Shown: in pieces, positions 46,833 to 56,442 of the stretch | Numbering within the stretch: position 1 is the first letter of the stretch | How the letters are laid out: each line of letters opens with the position of its first letter | Source: Flammeovirgaceae bacterium UBA5585 | GTDB lineage: Bacteria; Bacteroidota; Bacteroidia; Cytophagales; Cyclobacteriaceae | Direction: 5' to 3' | Length of the DNA: 64,000 nt | Assembly (NCBI GenBank): GCA_002425185.1 | Contig: DILT01000017.1 | Coordinates: forward strand, 1 to 64,000 | Notes under the pieces: model-generated | The model's database searches: none | The model's input: the letters and a program-made list of their open reading frames with translations, nothing else | What the model was told of the DNA's origin: nothing | Program-made: the position numbers and the translations under genes

Positions 46833-49800
46833 GTGGCAAGATTGAATTTTGTTGTAAGCGTAGTCTTATTAAGTTTCATTGCGCATACTTCCTTTGCTCA
46901 GGATCAGCTTTCACGAAGCCGGTCCGAGAATTTGTATAAGAAGGGGCTTGAACTCGTTAACCTGTCTAACTTTGGTGCAGCGCGTGAGGTACTCACCCAA
47001 TACCTTCAGCAATCTACCGGGCCCGATACGCGAAGAGCAGAAGCTGAATATTACCTGGCCTATTGTGCCTTAAACCTGGGCCATAGTGATGCTGAAAAAC
47101 TTATCGAGGAGTTTATTGACTCCCATCCGGCCAACCCGAGAAGCATTACGGCTTACCTTGACCTTGCAAATTTTTTTTACAATGAGAAGAACTACACCAA
47201 GGCTTCTGCCAATTATGGAAAGGTTAATTTAAGCGCATTAACACCTGCGCAGCGAACAGAAGCAAATTTTAAATGGGGGTACAGCTACTTCAACCTCAAA
47301 AAGCTTGAGGATGCATTAGCGAAGTTTAACTCCGTTAAAATTCAAAACAGCGAGTATGCGGCAGCCGCCAATTATTATGCGGGCTTTATAGAGTTTGCCA
47401 ATGGTAGTTACGATGAAGCCTACACCGACTTAAAGCGAGCAGAGTCCAATGCTGCTTACGCCACCGTTGTACCTCAACTATTGGCTAATGTGTTGTATAA
47501 GCAAAAGCGGTACGATGAGCTGATACAATATAAAAATAGTCTCCGAAGCCGGGCAAGCACCATTATCAACTATGCTGAAATTTCCATGCTGGCGGCAGAT
47601 GCTTACTATTTTAAGAAAGATTACACGAGTGCAATTGCAGCTTATGAAGCCTATCTTAAAGAGAATAGGAGCAAAGCCCCGGCTTCATTGCTTTACCGCG
47701 CAGGTTACGCTTATTATTCCCTTGGTCAGGATGATAAGGCAATTGATTACCTGAAAACATCTGCAGCAAGTAGTGATTCAGTTGGCTATTATGCTTCCTA
47801 CTACCTGGGAATTTTATACCTCAAGCAAGGCAATAAACCTTTTGCTTCAACCTCATTTGAAAATGCTCGTAAATATTTAAAAGATAAAGACCTGGTTGAG
47901 GAGAGTACCTTCCAGTATGCCAAGGTTTCTTACGATTTAGGTAAGCCCGATTTGGCTATCGCTGAGTTCGAGCGCTTTCTTAAAGGTTTCCCGTCAAGTG
48001 CTTACACTACTGAAGTAAAAGAATTATTGGCACAAGCCTATGTTAACGGTAATAACTACAACAAAGCTATCGAGTACATTGAATCCTTACCCCGCAGATC
48101 GCAAGCGGTTGATCAGGCATATCAAAAGGCAACCTTTCTTAAGGGAACCGAACTATTTAATAAAGATGATTATACCGGTGCCGTTCAGTTTTTTGAAAAA
48201 TCGTTGAGTTACCCCATTGCTTCAAACTATACTGCATTGGCCAGTTTCTGGAGCGGAGAGGCATATTCTATTGACCGTAAATATGAAGAAGCAGTAAAGC
48301 GCTATCAGAAAGTAGTATCCTTAGGTACAGGCGCTGAACCTGAAACGCTCTTGAAGGCCCGCTACGGATTGGCGTATGCACATTTTAACCTTCAGCAATA
48401 TGAGCATGCGCTGTTCAACTTTAAGGATTTCACAAACCGATCACCTAAGTCCGGTGCTATGTATGTTGATGGTTTAGTGCGACTTGGCGATTGTTATTAC
48501 GTAAGCAAAGCCTATCCCGATGCACTTACTGCCTATAACCGTGCGCGGCAGCTAAACTCACCCGATGATGATTATATTTTATTTCAGACGGGTGTGATCA
48601 ATGGTATCCTGCGAAAATATCCGGATGCGCGCAATCAGTTTACAGTTTTAATTTCGAGCTACCCCAAATCACAATACCGCGATGAAGCATTCTTTCAGCG
48701 TGCTCAATTTGAAATAGAACAAGGTAACTATGAGGTGGCGGCCACCGGACTTACACAATTGATTAATGAAGGTGCCGGTTCAAGGTTTTTACCGTATGCA
48801 TACCTGCGCAGGGCAGCATCATATTTTAATTTGAAACAATATGACCGAACGGTTAATGATTACGCGGCCATCCTTCAAAAATTTCCAACCCATCCGTTAG
48901 CGCAACAGGTTTTACTTCCTTTGCAGGAGGCGTTAGGACTTGCTGGCCGAAGTGGAGAATTTGAAAACTACCTGGCCCAATTCAAGAAGGCTAATCCGGA
49001 AAGTAAAAACCTGGAAGTGGTGGAATTTGAAGCGGCTAAAACCCTTTACTTCGATCAGCAATATCCACGGGCGATTACCTCATTCAACAACTTTTTGATT
49101 TCATATCCACAGAGTTCGCGCCTTCAGGAAGCAAATTACTACCTGGCTGAGTCGCATTATCGTCAGCGTGAACTTGATAAGGCGCTGTCGATTTATTCTT
49201 CCCTTGGCAATGATCCAACATTCACGATGCTGAACAGGGTAGTGGCACGTATGGCGGAAATCGAATTCAGGTTAGGCCGTTATGAAAAGGCCATTTCCAG
49301 TTACCGGAGAATGGAGCGACTTGCCGTCAACAAGAAAGAACAATTTAATGCGTGGTCGGGTATGATGGATTCCTTCTTTTTACTGGCCCAGTACGATTCC
49401 GTAAACGCCTATGCCAATATTATTCTGGAGAAAGGAAACATCAATGCCGGTGCTCAGAACAAAGCCACGTTATACCTGGGAAAATCAGCCATGGCACGAG
49501 GAAATTACGATGCCGCTAAAGATGAATTTATCAACACGTTAAATACTGCCCGCGATGAATTTGGTGCCGAAGCGAAGTATCGCCTGGGTGAAATCTTTTT
49601 CCTGACCAAAGAGTACAAGCAGTGTTATGAAACCTTAGTGGGTATGGATGCTGAGTTTGGAGCCTATGAAGAGTGGGTGGGGCGCTCATTCCTTTTACTG
49701 GCTGATAACTTTATCGCCATGAATAATGTCTTTCAGGCAAAAGCAACCTTGCAATCGCTGATTGACAAGTTCCCGTTGCAAACGATTAAAGATGCCGCTA

Positions 49801-49880
49801 AGGAAAAACTCAGAAAAATTAATGCGGATGAGGACGTGCGCAAAAATCAGGTGGCAGCAGATACACTCGGTAATAACTAG
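46833..49880 (+). CDS. Large periplasmic TPR-repeat protein
   Basis: About 1015 residues from the GTG at 46833, which gives a proper signal peptide (RLNFVVSVVLLSFIAHTSFA). The frame opens earlier at a TTG at 46722, but that codon lies within the promoter. The mature chain is nearly all TPR-like helical pairs (YYLAYCALNLGHSDAEKLIE; ALASFWSGEAYSIDRKYEEA; YYLAESHYRQRELDKALSIY), roughly 20 or more units. It is probably a periplasmic scaffold. Barrel, SPOR and TolQ/TolR/TonB genes follow in the same direction, so it may be a large analogue of the TPR factor YbgF/CpoB; this is inference. Confidence 0.85.
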   Translation: MARLNFVVSVVLLSFIAHTSFAQDQLSRSRSENLYKKGLELVNLSNFGAAREVLTQYLQQSTGPDTRRAEAEYYLAYCALNLGHSDAEKLIEEFIDSHPANPRSITAYLDLANFFYNEKNYTKASANYGKVNLSALTPAQRTEANFKWGYSYFNLKKLEDALAKFNSVKIQNSEYAAAANYYAGFIEFANGSYDEAYTDLKRAESNAAYATVVPQLLANVLYKQKRYDELIQYKNSLRSRASTIINYAEISMLAADAYYFKKDYTSAIAAYEAYLKENRSKAPASLLYRAGYAYYSLGQDDKAIDYLKTSAASSDSVGYYASYYLGILYLKQGNKPFASTSFENARKYLKDKDLVEESTFQYAKVSYDLGKPDLAIAEFERFLKGFPSSAYTTEVKELLAQAYVNGNNYNKAIEYIESLPRRSQAVDQAYQKATFLKGTELFNKDDYTGAVQFFEKSLSYPIASNYTALASFWSGEAYSIDRKYEEAVKRYQKVVSLGTGAEPETLLKARYGLAYAHFNLQQYEHALFNFKDFTNRSPKSGAMYVDGLVRLGDCYYVSKAYPDALTAYNRARQLNSPDDDYILFQTGVINGILRKYPDARNQFTVLISSYPKSQYRDEAFFQRAQFEIEQGNYEVAATGLTQLINEGAGSRFLPYAYLRRAASYFNLKQYDRTVNDYAAILQKFPTHPLAQQVLLPLQEALGLAGRSGEFENYLAQFKKANPESKNLEVVEFEAAKTLYFDQQYPRAITSFNNFLISYPQSSRLQEANYYLAESHYRQRELDKALSIYSSLGNDPTFTMLNRVVARMAEIEFRLGRYEKAISSYRRMERLAVNKKEQFNAWSGMMDSFFLLAQYDSVNAYANIILEKGNINAGAQNKATLYLGKSAMARGNYDAAKDEFINTLNTARDEFGAEAKYRLGEIFFLTKEYKQCYETLVGMDAEFGAYEEWVGRSFLLLADNFIAMNNVFQAKATLQSLIDKFPLQTIKDAAKEKLRKINADEDVRKNQVAADTLGNN

Positions 49881-49881
49881 G

Positions 49882-51552
49882 ATGGTAAACATGAAGAAAC
49901 GTCAACACTATAGATTCATCCTCACTGCTCTAACGATGGTTGGAATAGCATCAGTAGCGTTCGGCCAGCAGGAAGAAGACGTACGCATGAAACCTGTTGA
50001 AATTGAAATTGTAAAAGAAAGGGAGATTACCCTTCCTCAAGCTAACCGGTTGTTTGATAAAATTCCGCCACGCCCGGTTGAGCCGATTAAACCCGAAATA
50101 ATTTACAACTTCAGACCTTTAACGTTCAATACTCCGGAGGCAAATCCGGCCATCCGGCCGTTGCGGTTAAAACAGGATGATACAAAAGATATCAATGGTG
50201 GATTTGTCAGTGCAGGGTATGGCAACTATGCCTCGCCTTACCTGGAAGCATTCATCAATTCAAAAGAAGACAAGAATAAGTTAATTGGTGCACACGCCTT
50301 CCTGAACAGTTCAGGCAAAGGGCCGGTTGACGGGAAAAATTCTGGTAGCGGCAATTCAGGCCTTTCTATTTTTGCCCAAACGTTCAGTAAAGAATTTGCC
50401 TTTCAGGGCAATGCAGGTTTTGAAAACCTATCGACTCATTTTTATGGGTATCCAGCCGGTGAAAACGTGCTGCCCGATACGATACGGCAATCCTATAACC
50501 TCTTTAACATCGGGCTTGGAATTTCAAATGCACGCAATACCGACTTCTCCTATAACCTGGACGGTAACTTTAGTTTTCTGAAAGACAAATTTAAAGCATC
50601 CGAAAGCACCGTTGACTTAAACTTTTCCAGTGCGTATAAAATCAGTAAAGACAATGCCATCGAGCTTGTGGCATTCTATACCTTAATCAGTCGCAAGGAT
50701 GAAGGCATTGATGCTAAGCCCCGTAATCTGTTTCAAGTCAATCCTTACTATTCATTCAGAACACAGGACAATTTAAAGATACAGGTTGGTGCTGTTGTTG
50801 CTGTGGAGAACGACACGTTGGATTCAAAGAACCTCCATTTCTATCCGGATGTAAAAATTACATATCCATTAACGCCTTCCATAGATGTAGTCGGAACATT
50901 AACCGGAGGGATAGACAGGGTTTCATTACAAACGCTTATGCGCCAAAACCGCTGGATCAATGCCGCCATCCCACTATATCACACCAACAAGCAATTTGAT
51001 TTTCAGACGGCCTTGAATTTTCGTCTTAGCAGTAATGTATTTGTCAATACAGGGCTCTCTTTTGCCAGCCTGAAAAACCTGTATTTTTTTGTAAACGATG
51101 CGGAGAACCAGGCAAAGTTCGATATGGAGTATGACGAAGGAGCCACCAAACGTACTAACCTGTTTGCTTCTATGAATATGAATTATGGCAATACTGCACG
51201 ATTAAGTCTCCGTGGAGATTACTTTAGTTATAATACAGACAGTCAGGCGGAAGCATGGCACAGGCCAGCTTATAGTTTAAGCCTGGGTGGGATGTATAAC
51301 CTTAAGGGAAAGATGGTATTCAGTTCTGATATTTTGGCCCTGGGTGGCATTAAGGCCCTTAACCCGGTTACCATGCAAATTGTAAAGCTTGATCCGGCCT
51401 TCGACCTGAACTTCCGGTTGGAGTATTTCGTGTCGCAGAAGTTCTCGGTGTTTCTGGATTTTAATAACATCACCTCAAACAAGTACCAGGTATACTTCAA
51501 TTATCCGGTGCGCGGCTTTCAGGCTATGGGCGGTATAACCTGGAGTTTCTAG
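49882..51552 (+). CDS. Outer-membrane beta-barrel protein, TonB-receptor-like, no plug
   Basis: A protein of about 556 residues from the ATG at 49882 (one base after the TPR stop); the ATG at 49891 is equally good. The signal peptide ends in FGQ. An N-terminal periplasmic stretch (EIEIVKEREITLPQANRLFD; IPPRPVEPIKPEIIYNF) precedes a long strand-rich barrel whose last segments (FSVFLDFNNITSNKYQVYF; MGGITWSF) match the end of TonB-dependent receptors. I see no plug domain or TonB box, so it is a barrel of unknown cargo. It probably works with the preceding TPR protein. Confidence 0.85.
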   Translation: MVNMKKRQHYRFILTALTMVGIASVAFGQQEEDVRMKPVEIEIVKEREITLPQANRLFDKIPPRPVEPIKPEIIYNFRPLTFNTPEANPAIRPLRLKQDDTKDINGGFVSAGYGNYASPYLEAFINSKEDKNKLIGAHAFLNSSGKGPVDGKNSGSGNSGLSIFAQTFSKEFAFQGNAGFENLSTHFYGYPAGENVLPDTIRQSYNLFNIGLGISNARNTDFSYNLDGNFSFLKDKFKASESTVDLNFSSAYKISKDNAIELVAFYTLISRKDEGIDAKPRNLFQVNPYYSFRTQDNLKIQVGAVVAVENDTLDSKNLHFYPDVKITYPLTPSIDVVGTLTGGIDRVSLQTLMRQNRWINAAIPLYHTNKQFDFQTALNFRLSSNVFVNTGLSFASLKNLYFFVNDAENQAKFDMEYDEGATKRTNLFASMNMNYGNTARLSLRGDYFSYNTDSQAEAWHRPAYSLSLGGMYNLKGKMVFSSDILALGGIKALNPVTMQIVKLDPAFDLNFRLEYFVSQKFSVFLDFNNITSNKYQVYFNYPVRGFQAMGGITWSF

Positions 51553-51578
51553 ATATGTCTTTCCTGAAAACGCATATG

Positions 51579-51609
51579 TTTGGATGCCTCAAAAATTCAC
51601 TTAATTTTG
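51579..51609 (+). promoter_or_regulatory. Promoter of the SPOR-Tol operon
   Basis: TTTG (51579-51582), 19 bases, then an exact TAATTTTG (51602-51609). The ATG lies at 51633. Confidence 0.65.
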
Positions 51610-51632
51610 TACATACCAACTTTTGAACCTTC

Positions 51633-52397
51633 ATGGCAAGAAGAAAAAAGCAAAACGAAGAAGACGCTACAAACGAAAATAAGGACAATCAATCCGATGA
51701 TTCCTTCGGTCTTCCTGAGATAGAATACGAACCCATCCGCAGGGACGAACCATCCGAAACCACTTCCGAAACCTCCAGCAGTTACCGGGAACCAGAGCCT
51801 GAGCCACAAGCGGAGTCAACCTATTCAAGCTATGAAGAGAGGAAGCAGGAGGAGCAGGGTACAGAAGAAAGCTACCGCTACACACCCTATCATGAAGAAC
51901 CTTCCATTTGGCCAAAAGTCCTTGGGATTTTATTGGTTATCGTAATTGCCTTGGGGGCTACGTGGTATTTTGTTATTTATCAACCAAAAGTAAAGGAGCG
52001 CATTGCTACCGAGCAAGCTGCGGCTGCTGCCCGGGAATCGGCCCGCAAAGCAAAGGAGGAAGAAGAAAACAGAATTCGTCTTGAGCGCCAGGCCGCAGAA
52101 CAACGCAGGCTGGATTCGTTAGCCGCCATTCCAAAAGAAGGAACCATCGAAACACTAAGTGACCGTACCGGCCGTTATTACGTTGTTATATCCAGTGCGC
52201 TGGATCGGGATTTGCTTATGGACTACGCAAAGAAGTTGAGTGATCAGGGGGTAAGCTCTAAAATTATACCTCCGTTCGGCAAGCATAAGGTTTCGCGTAT
52301 TGCCATATCAGAGGGCGATTCATTTGATGCCGCGCAGGCAAAAGCAAATGAATTGAAGGCTCAGTATGGTGATGCCGTTTGGGTACTGAAGTACTGA
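51633..52397 (+). CDS. Inner-membrane SPOR-domain protein
   Basis: A 254-residue bitopic protein. Residues 1-90 are acidic, Glu/Ser/Pro-rich cytoplasmic sequence; a transmembrane helix spans about 94-116 (PKVLGILLVIVIALGATWYF); a charged coiled-coil linker follows; residues about 178-254 form a SPOR domain (RYYVVISSALDRDLLMDYAK). SPOR domains bind peptidoglycan lacking stem peptides at division sites, so a cell-division or wall-remodelling role is likely. TolQ/TolR-type genes follow. Confidence 0.9.
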   Translation: MARRKKQNEEDATNENKDNQSDDSFGLPEIEYEPIRRDEPSETTSETSSSYREPEPEPQAESTYSSYEERKQEEQGTEESYRYTPYHEEPSIWPKVLGILLVIVIALGATWYFVIYQPKVKERIATEQAAAAARESARKAKEEEENRIRLERQAAEQRRLDSLAAIPKEGTIETLSDRTGRYYVVISSALDRDLLMDYAKKLSDQGVSSKIIPPFGKHKVSRIAISEGDSFDAAQAKANELKAQYGDAVWVLKY

Positions 52398-52453
52398 TTT
52401 TTTTAGCCCTTGAAGGGAACTATATTTTTTAATTTAACCTTTTCAACCACATC

Positions 52454-53125
52454 ATGGTGTTGCTACAAATCATGACGGATGTCACGGGGCCTGAGTCCTC
52501 AAATCAGTCGTTATCAGTAATTGATCTTACGCTTAAGGGAGGATTCATGATGGTTCCCATCGTGTTGCTTTCTTTCGTAGCGATTTACATTTTCTTTGAA
52601 CGCTTTCTTACCATCCGTAAGGCCAACCAGGATCCAAATGCTTTTATGCATAGGATTAAAGAGCAGGTTTTAAAAGGCGATATCAATGGCGCTAAACTTC
52701 TTTGCACACAAACCGATTCACCGATTGCGCGCATGATTGAGAAGGGGCTTTCCCGGATAGGCAGTCCCTTAAAAAATATTGAAGCCTCTATCGAGAACGT
52801 TGGTAAAATTGAAATTTTTAAGTTGGAAAAGAACCTTTCAACATTAGCGACTATTTCAGGAGCTGCGCCAATGATGGGATTTTTAGGAACCGTAATTGGT
52901 ATGGTAAAAGCCTTTATCTCCATATCACAACAGGAAGGATCGGTTAGCCCGAAGTTGCTTTCCGATGGTATCTATACAGCTATGATTACCACCGTAGCCG
53001 GTTTGATTGTTGGTATAATTGCTTACCTGGCCTACAATTACCTGGTTTCACGCGTTCAAAAAGTGATTCATAAAATGGAATACACATCCATTGATTTCGT
53101 GGATTTATTGCAAGAACCCAGATGA
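52454..53125 (+). CDS. MotA/TolQ/ExbB proton-channel family protein
   Basis: A 223-residue inner-membrane subunit with three hydrophobic segments and the family core ATISGAAPMMGFLGTVIGMV followed by SDGIYTAMITTVAGLIVGII. With the next gene it forms a proton-driven motor like TolQ-TolR or ExbB-ExbD that energises outer-membrane processes. The stop overlaps the next start as ATGA. The neighbouring SPOR and TonB-type genes do not decide whether its job is Tol-Pal-like division or Ton-like transport. Confidence 0.93.
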   Translation: MVLLQIMTDVTGPESSNQSLSVIDLTLKGGFMMVPIVLLSFVAIYIFFERFLTIRKANQDPNAFMHRIKEQVLKGDINGAKLLCTQTDSPIARMIEKGLSRIGSPLKNIEASIENVGKIEIFKLEKNLSTLATISGAAPMMGFLGTVIGMVKAFISISQQEGSVSPKLLSDGIYTAMITTVAGLIVGIIAYLAYNYLVSRVQKVIHKMEYTSIDFVDLLQEPR

Positions 53126-53511
53126 AGCTAAGTTCGAAAAATAAAGTTGAGCCAATGTTCAGTATGTCGTCCATGACAGACCTGATCTTTCTTTTACTTG
53201 TGTTTTTCATGCTAACGTCATCGTTTGTTACACCATCCGGTCTTCCGGTTAACCTGCCTTCTACTAAGTCAAGTACCATTGAAATGCAAAAAGTTTCCGT
53301 CACGGTGACTAAAGACCTTCAGTATTATGTTAATGAAAAGAAAGTATCCAAGAATTTATTGGAAGGCGAGTTGAAAAGTAAACTCACCGGCAAAGGTGGC
53401 TCGGTGGTGTTGCATATTGATAAGGATGTGCCGTGGGGCGAAGCCATGTATGTAACCGGTATTGCAACTGCGCTGGAAGCCAAAGTAATTGCAGCCACAA
53501 AACCTAAATAA
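53122..53511 (+). CDS. ExbD/TolR family protein
   Basis: A 129-residue protein with one N-terminal transmembrane helix (SMTDLIFLLLVFFMLTSSFV) containing the conserved channel Asp, and a periplasmic domain beginning LPVNLPSTKSST and ending in a TolR/ExbD-type fold (GSVVLHIDKDVPWGEAMYVT). It pairs with the overlapping TolQ/ExbB gene. The TonB-type gene follows after 10 bases. Confidence 0.93.
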   Translation: MKLSSKNKVEPMFSMSSMTDLIFLLLVFFMLTSSFVTPSGLPVNLPSTKSSTIEMQKVSVTVTKDLQYYVNEKKVSKNLLEGELKSKLTGKGGSVVLHIDKDVPWGEAMYVTGIATALEAKVIAATKPK

Positions 53512-53521
53512 AATCTGAGGC

Positions 53522-54430
53522 GTGTATACAGATCAGATCAATAAGGAAGAAGAACAGGAAAAGAAGAACAGGCAAATTGCGCTGGTTACCACTATTGGTG
53601 TACACGGTTTAGTGTTATTGGCATTCCTGTTTGTTGTGGCGTGGCGTGCGCCAAACCCTCCGCTTCCGGAGTATGGCATAGAACTAAACTTTGGAACTGA
53701 CGATGTAGGTTCAGGCCCCAATCAGCCAACCGAACCAGCAGGTTCTACACAACCTTCGCAGGAAGAAGTAGAGCAAGCTAAAAATGATCAGCAACAAGAA
53801 GAAGAAAAGCCACAGGTTGAAGAGGCTAAACCGCAGGAATCAAAACCGATTGAACAACCGGTTGTTACCAAACAAGAAAGTCCGGTAACGCTTAAAGAAG
53901 AAAAGAAAGTAGACCCAAAGCCGGTTGAAAAACCTAAGGAAAGGGAGCAGAAGGAAGTTGTAAAAACGGAGACCAAACCAAAAGAAACGGTAACCGAAGA
54001 TAAGAGTGCAACAAAGACTACTGCCGATAAAACCACCACCGATAACAAGGAAGGAAAGCCCGTAAGTCATGGTGATGATGCCAACAAGACAGGCGATAAA
54101 GGCGATCCGAAGGGATCGCTGGATGATAAGGCATTGTATGGGAAACAGGGTGGCGGAGCCGGTGGCCCTGGACTGGAGTTGGCCGGTTGGAACTGGGATT
54201 TTATCCCTAAACCCAACGTTCCGAACAATGAAACAGGTCGTGTTGTCTTTGAAATAAAGGTAGATGATTCCGGTGAAATTATTTCGATTAGAACAATCGA
54301 ACGGAGTGTGAGCCTGGAAGCGGAGAATATTTGCCGAAAGGAAATAGAGAAACTAACCTTTAGCAAAACCGGAGTAAATGTGCCACCTGTTTCAACCGGT
54401 AGAATTACTTTCGTCATCCGGTCGAACTAA
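53522..54430 (+). CDS. TonB/TolA-like energy transducer
   Basis: A 302-residue protein starting at a GTG. One transmembrane helix near residues 20-45 (LVTTIGVHGLVLLAFLFVVA) is followed by a long Glu/Lys/Pro/Gln-rich periplasmic linker (about 60-200), a Gly-rich hinge and a C-terminal TonB-like domain (ETGRVVFEIKVDDSGEII; AENICRKEIEKLTFSKTGVN). It transmits force from the TolQ/TolR-type motor to the outer membrane. The partner could be the nearby barrel; this is inference from linkage. Confidence 0.88.
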   Translation: MYTDQINKEEEQEKKNRQIALVTTIGVHGLVLLAFLFVVAWRAPNPPLPEYGIELNFGTDDVGSGPNQPTEPAGSTQPSQEEVEQAKNDQQQEEEKPQVEEAKPQESKPIEQPVVTKQESPVTLKEEKKVDPKPVEKPKEREQKEVVKTETKPKETVTEDKSATKTTADKTTTDNKEGKPVSHGDDANKTGDKGDPKGSLDDKALYGKQGGGAGGPGLELAGWNWDFIPKPNVPNNETGRVVFEIKVDDSGEIISIRTIERSVSLEAENICRKEIEKLTFSKTGVNVPPVSTGRITFVIRSN

Positions 54431-54484
54431 TCTCTAATACCTGAATTTGCTTTTTGGCATTAAGCCGTGCAGTTTTGCGCCCGC

Positions 54485-55759
54485 ATGACCTACCAGCAAA
54501 CGCTCGATTATTTGTATACAAGCCTGCCCATGTTTCAACGGGTGGGCGCGGTGGCCTATAAAAAAGATCTTACCAACACCCTGGAACTTTGCCGGGCTTT
54601 GGATAATCCGCATTTAAAATTTAAGAGCATACATGTTGCCGGAACCAACGGCAAAGGAAGTACTTCACACATGCTGGCATCCGTGCTGCAATCAGCCGGG
54701 TATAAAACAGGATTGTATACATCACCTCATTTAAAATCCTTTACAGAAAGGATTAAGATTAACGGAGAAGAAGTAGCGGAGAAATTTGTGATTGATTTTG
54801 TAGAACGGATCAAGCCGCACATTGAGTTAATTAAACCTTCCTTTTTTGAGATCACGGTAGCCATGGCCTTTGATTATTTTGCAAACCATGGCGTTGATAT
54901 AGCGGTAATTGAAACCGGGCTTGGTGGACGGTTGGATTCAACGAACGTCATCATGCCTGAAGTTTCGCTGATCACCAATATCGGCTTCGATCATATGGAT
55001 TTGCTAGGCGATACGCTGGAAAAAATTGCTTTTGAAAAGGCAGGAATAATAAAGGATAGTATACCTGTAGTAATCAGTGAAACCCAGCCTGCATTGGCAA
55101 CGCTATTTAACGGTATTGCTAAGGAACGTAGCGCAACGATAACTTTTGCGGATCAGGAGATTTCGTGCCAACGAACTTCATCAGGACAAATAACATGTGC
55201 CATCGGAAAGAACAACCTAACAGTTCAGTTGCCGCTTCTGGGGAACTATCAACTTAAAAATTTGCCGGGTGTATTGCAGACGTTGTACGTTTTGGCCGGA
55301 AAGGGTTTTCGCATAGGCCCGGATCACATCACGCATGGATTGGAAAATGTAATTCACCAAACCGGACTGAAGGGCAGGTGGCAACAACTTGGCCGTTCAC
55401 CCTTAACCTTTTGTGATACCGGGCATAATGAGGATGGTGTACGGGAAGTACTTGAACAACTGAATACGTATACCTTTAACCGTCTCTTTATTATATGGGG
55501 AATGGTGAAAGATAAGGATCGGTCCAAAATTTTATCACGTTTACCAACCCGTGCACAGTACTACTTTTGTCAGGCAAATATTCCTCGCGCCATGGATGCC
55601 CACATGCTGGAGGAAGAGGCTAAAAATTTTGATTTAACTGGTGAAGTTGTGCGCGATGTTAATGAAGCCCTGGCGAAAGCCAGAAAGCAGGCAACACCCG
55701 ATGATTTTATTTTTATTGGTGGAAGTACTTTTGTGGTAGCCGAACTAAATGAACTTTAG
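54485..55759 (+). CDS. folC: Folylpolyglutamate / dihydrofolate synthase
   Basis: A protein of about 424 residues from the ATG at 54485 (MTYQQTLDYLYTSLPMFQRV); an upstream GTG at 54467 is less likely. The P-loop HVAGTNGKGSTSHML, the GLGGRLDSTNV and LITNIGFDHMDLLGDTLEKI blocks and the Mur-ligase-like C-terminal domain (FCDTGHNEDGVREVLEQL) are all family hallmarks. The enzyme adds glutamate to dihydropteroate or folates in the cytoplasm. trmB follows after 8 bases. Confidence 0.95.
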   Translation: MTYQQTLDYLYTSLPMFQRVGAVAYKKDLTNTLELCRALDNPHLKFKSIHVAGTNGKGSTSHMLASVLQSAGYKTGLYTSPHLKSFTERIKINGEEVAEKFVIDFVERIKPHIELIKPSFFEITVAMAFDYFANHGVDIAVIETGLGGRLDSTNVIMPEVSLITNIGFDHMDLLGDTLEKIAFEKAGIIKDSIPVVISETQPALATLFNGIAKERSATITFADQEISCQRTSSGQITCAIGKNNLTVQLPLLGNYQLKNLPGVLQTLYVLAGKGFRIGPDHITHGLENVIHQTGLKGRWQQLGRSPLTFCDTGHNEDGVREVLEQLNTYTFNRLFIIWGMVKDKDRSKILSRLPTRAQYYFCQANIPRAMDAHMLEEEAKNFDLTGEVVRDVNEALAKARKQATPDDFIFIGGSTFVVAELNEL

Positions 55760-55767
55760 GAAATCAG

Positions 55768-56442
55768 ATGAAACGCAAGCTGGAACGATTCAGAATAATT
55801 GAGGAGCGGAGCAATGTAGTAGACCCAACCAAGGATATATATGCACGGATAAAAGGTCGTTGGCAGGCTGAACATTTTAAAAACAGTAATCCGATTACCC
55901 TTGAATTGGCCTGTGGAAGGGGGGAGTACACCGTAGGGCTGGCCGCCTTGTTCCCTGATCGGAATTATATCGGTGTTGATATTAAAGGTGAGCGCATCTG
56001 GAAAGGAAGTACGGTTGCTGTGGAGAATGAGCTTTCCAATGTGGCCTTTCTCCGAACGCAAATTTTGCTGATTGAAAATTTTTTTGAACCCGGTGAAGTG
56101 GATGAGGTTTGGCTAACCTTTCCGGATCCCCGTCCGCGTAAGCGCGACATTAAACGCAGACTGACCAATCCACGCTTTCTGGAAATGTATAAAAGGCTTG
56201 TCAGGCCTGGTGGATTCATCAGGTTAAAGACTGACAATACACACCTCTTTGATTATACACTGGAAGAGTTGAAACTTAGAAACGATATTGCTGACCTTGT
56301 TTTTACCCACGATGTTTATGCATCCGATCTTCGCTCGGAGTGTTTTGATATTAAAACGCGCTATGAGGAAGCCTTTGCCAGCAAAGGTGAGACAATCAAA
56401 TACCTGCGTTTCAGATTTAGCTGGAAGCCATCTCAAAAATAG
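55768..56442 (+). CDS. trmB: tRNA (guanine-N7-)-methyltransferase TrmB
   Basis: A 224-residue SAM-dependent enzyme making m7G46 in tRNAs. The SAM site LELACGRGEYTVGLAALF, the DIKGERIWKG segment and the signature VWLTFPDPRPRKRDIKRRL are present. The C-terminal residues KPSQK and the stop codon lie inside the left arm of an inverted-repeat element, so the element probably inserted there and supplied the 3' end of the frame. Confidence 0.95.
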   Translation: MKRKLERFRIIEERSNVVDPTKDIYARIKGRWQAEHFKNSNPITLELACGRGEYTVGLAALFPDRNYIGVDIKGERIWKGSTVAVENELSNVAFLRTQILLIENFFEPGEVDEVWLTFPDPRPRKRDIKRRLTNPRFLEMYKRLVRPGGFIRLKTDNTHLFDYTLEELKLRNDIADLVFTHDVYASDLRSECFDIKTRYEEAFASKGETIKYLRFRFSWKPSQK

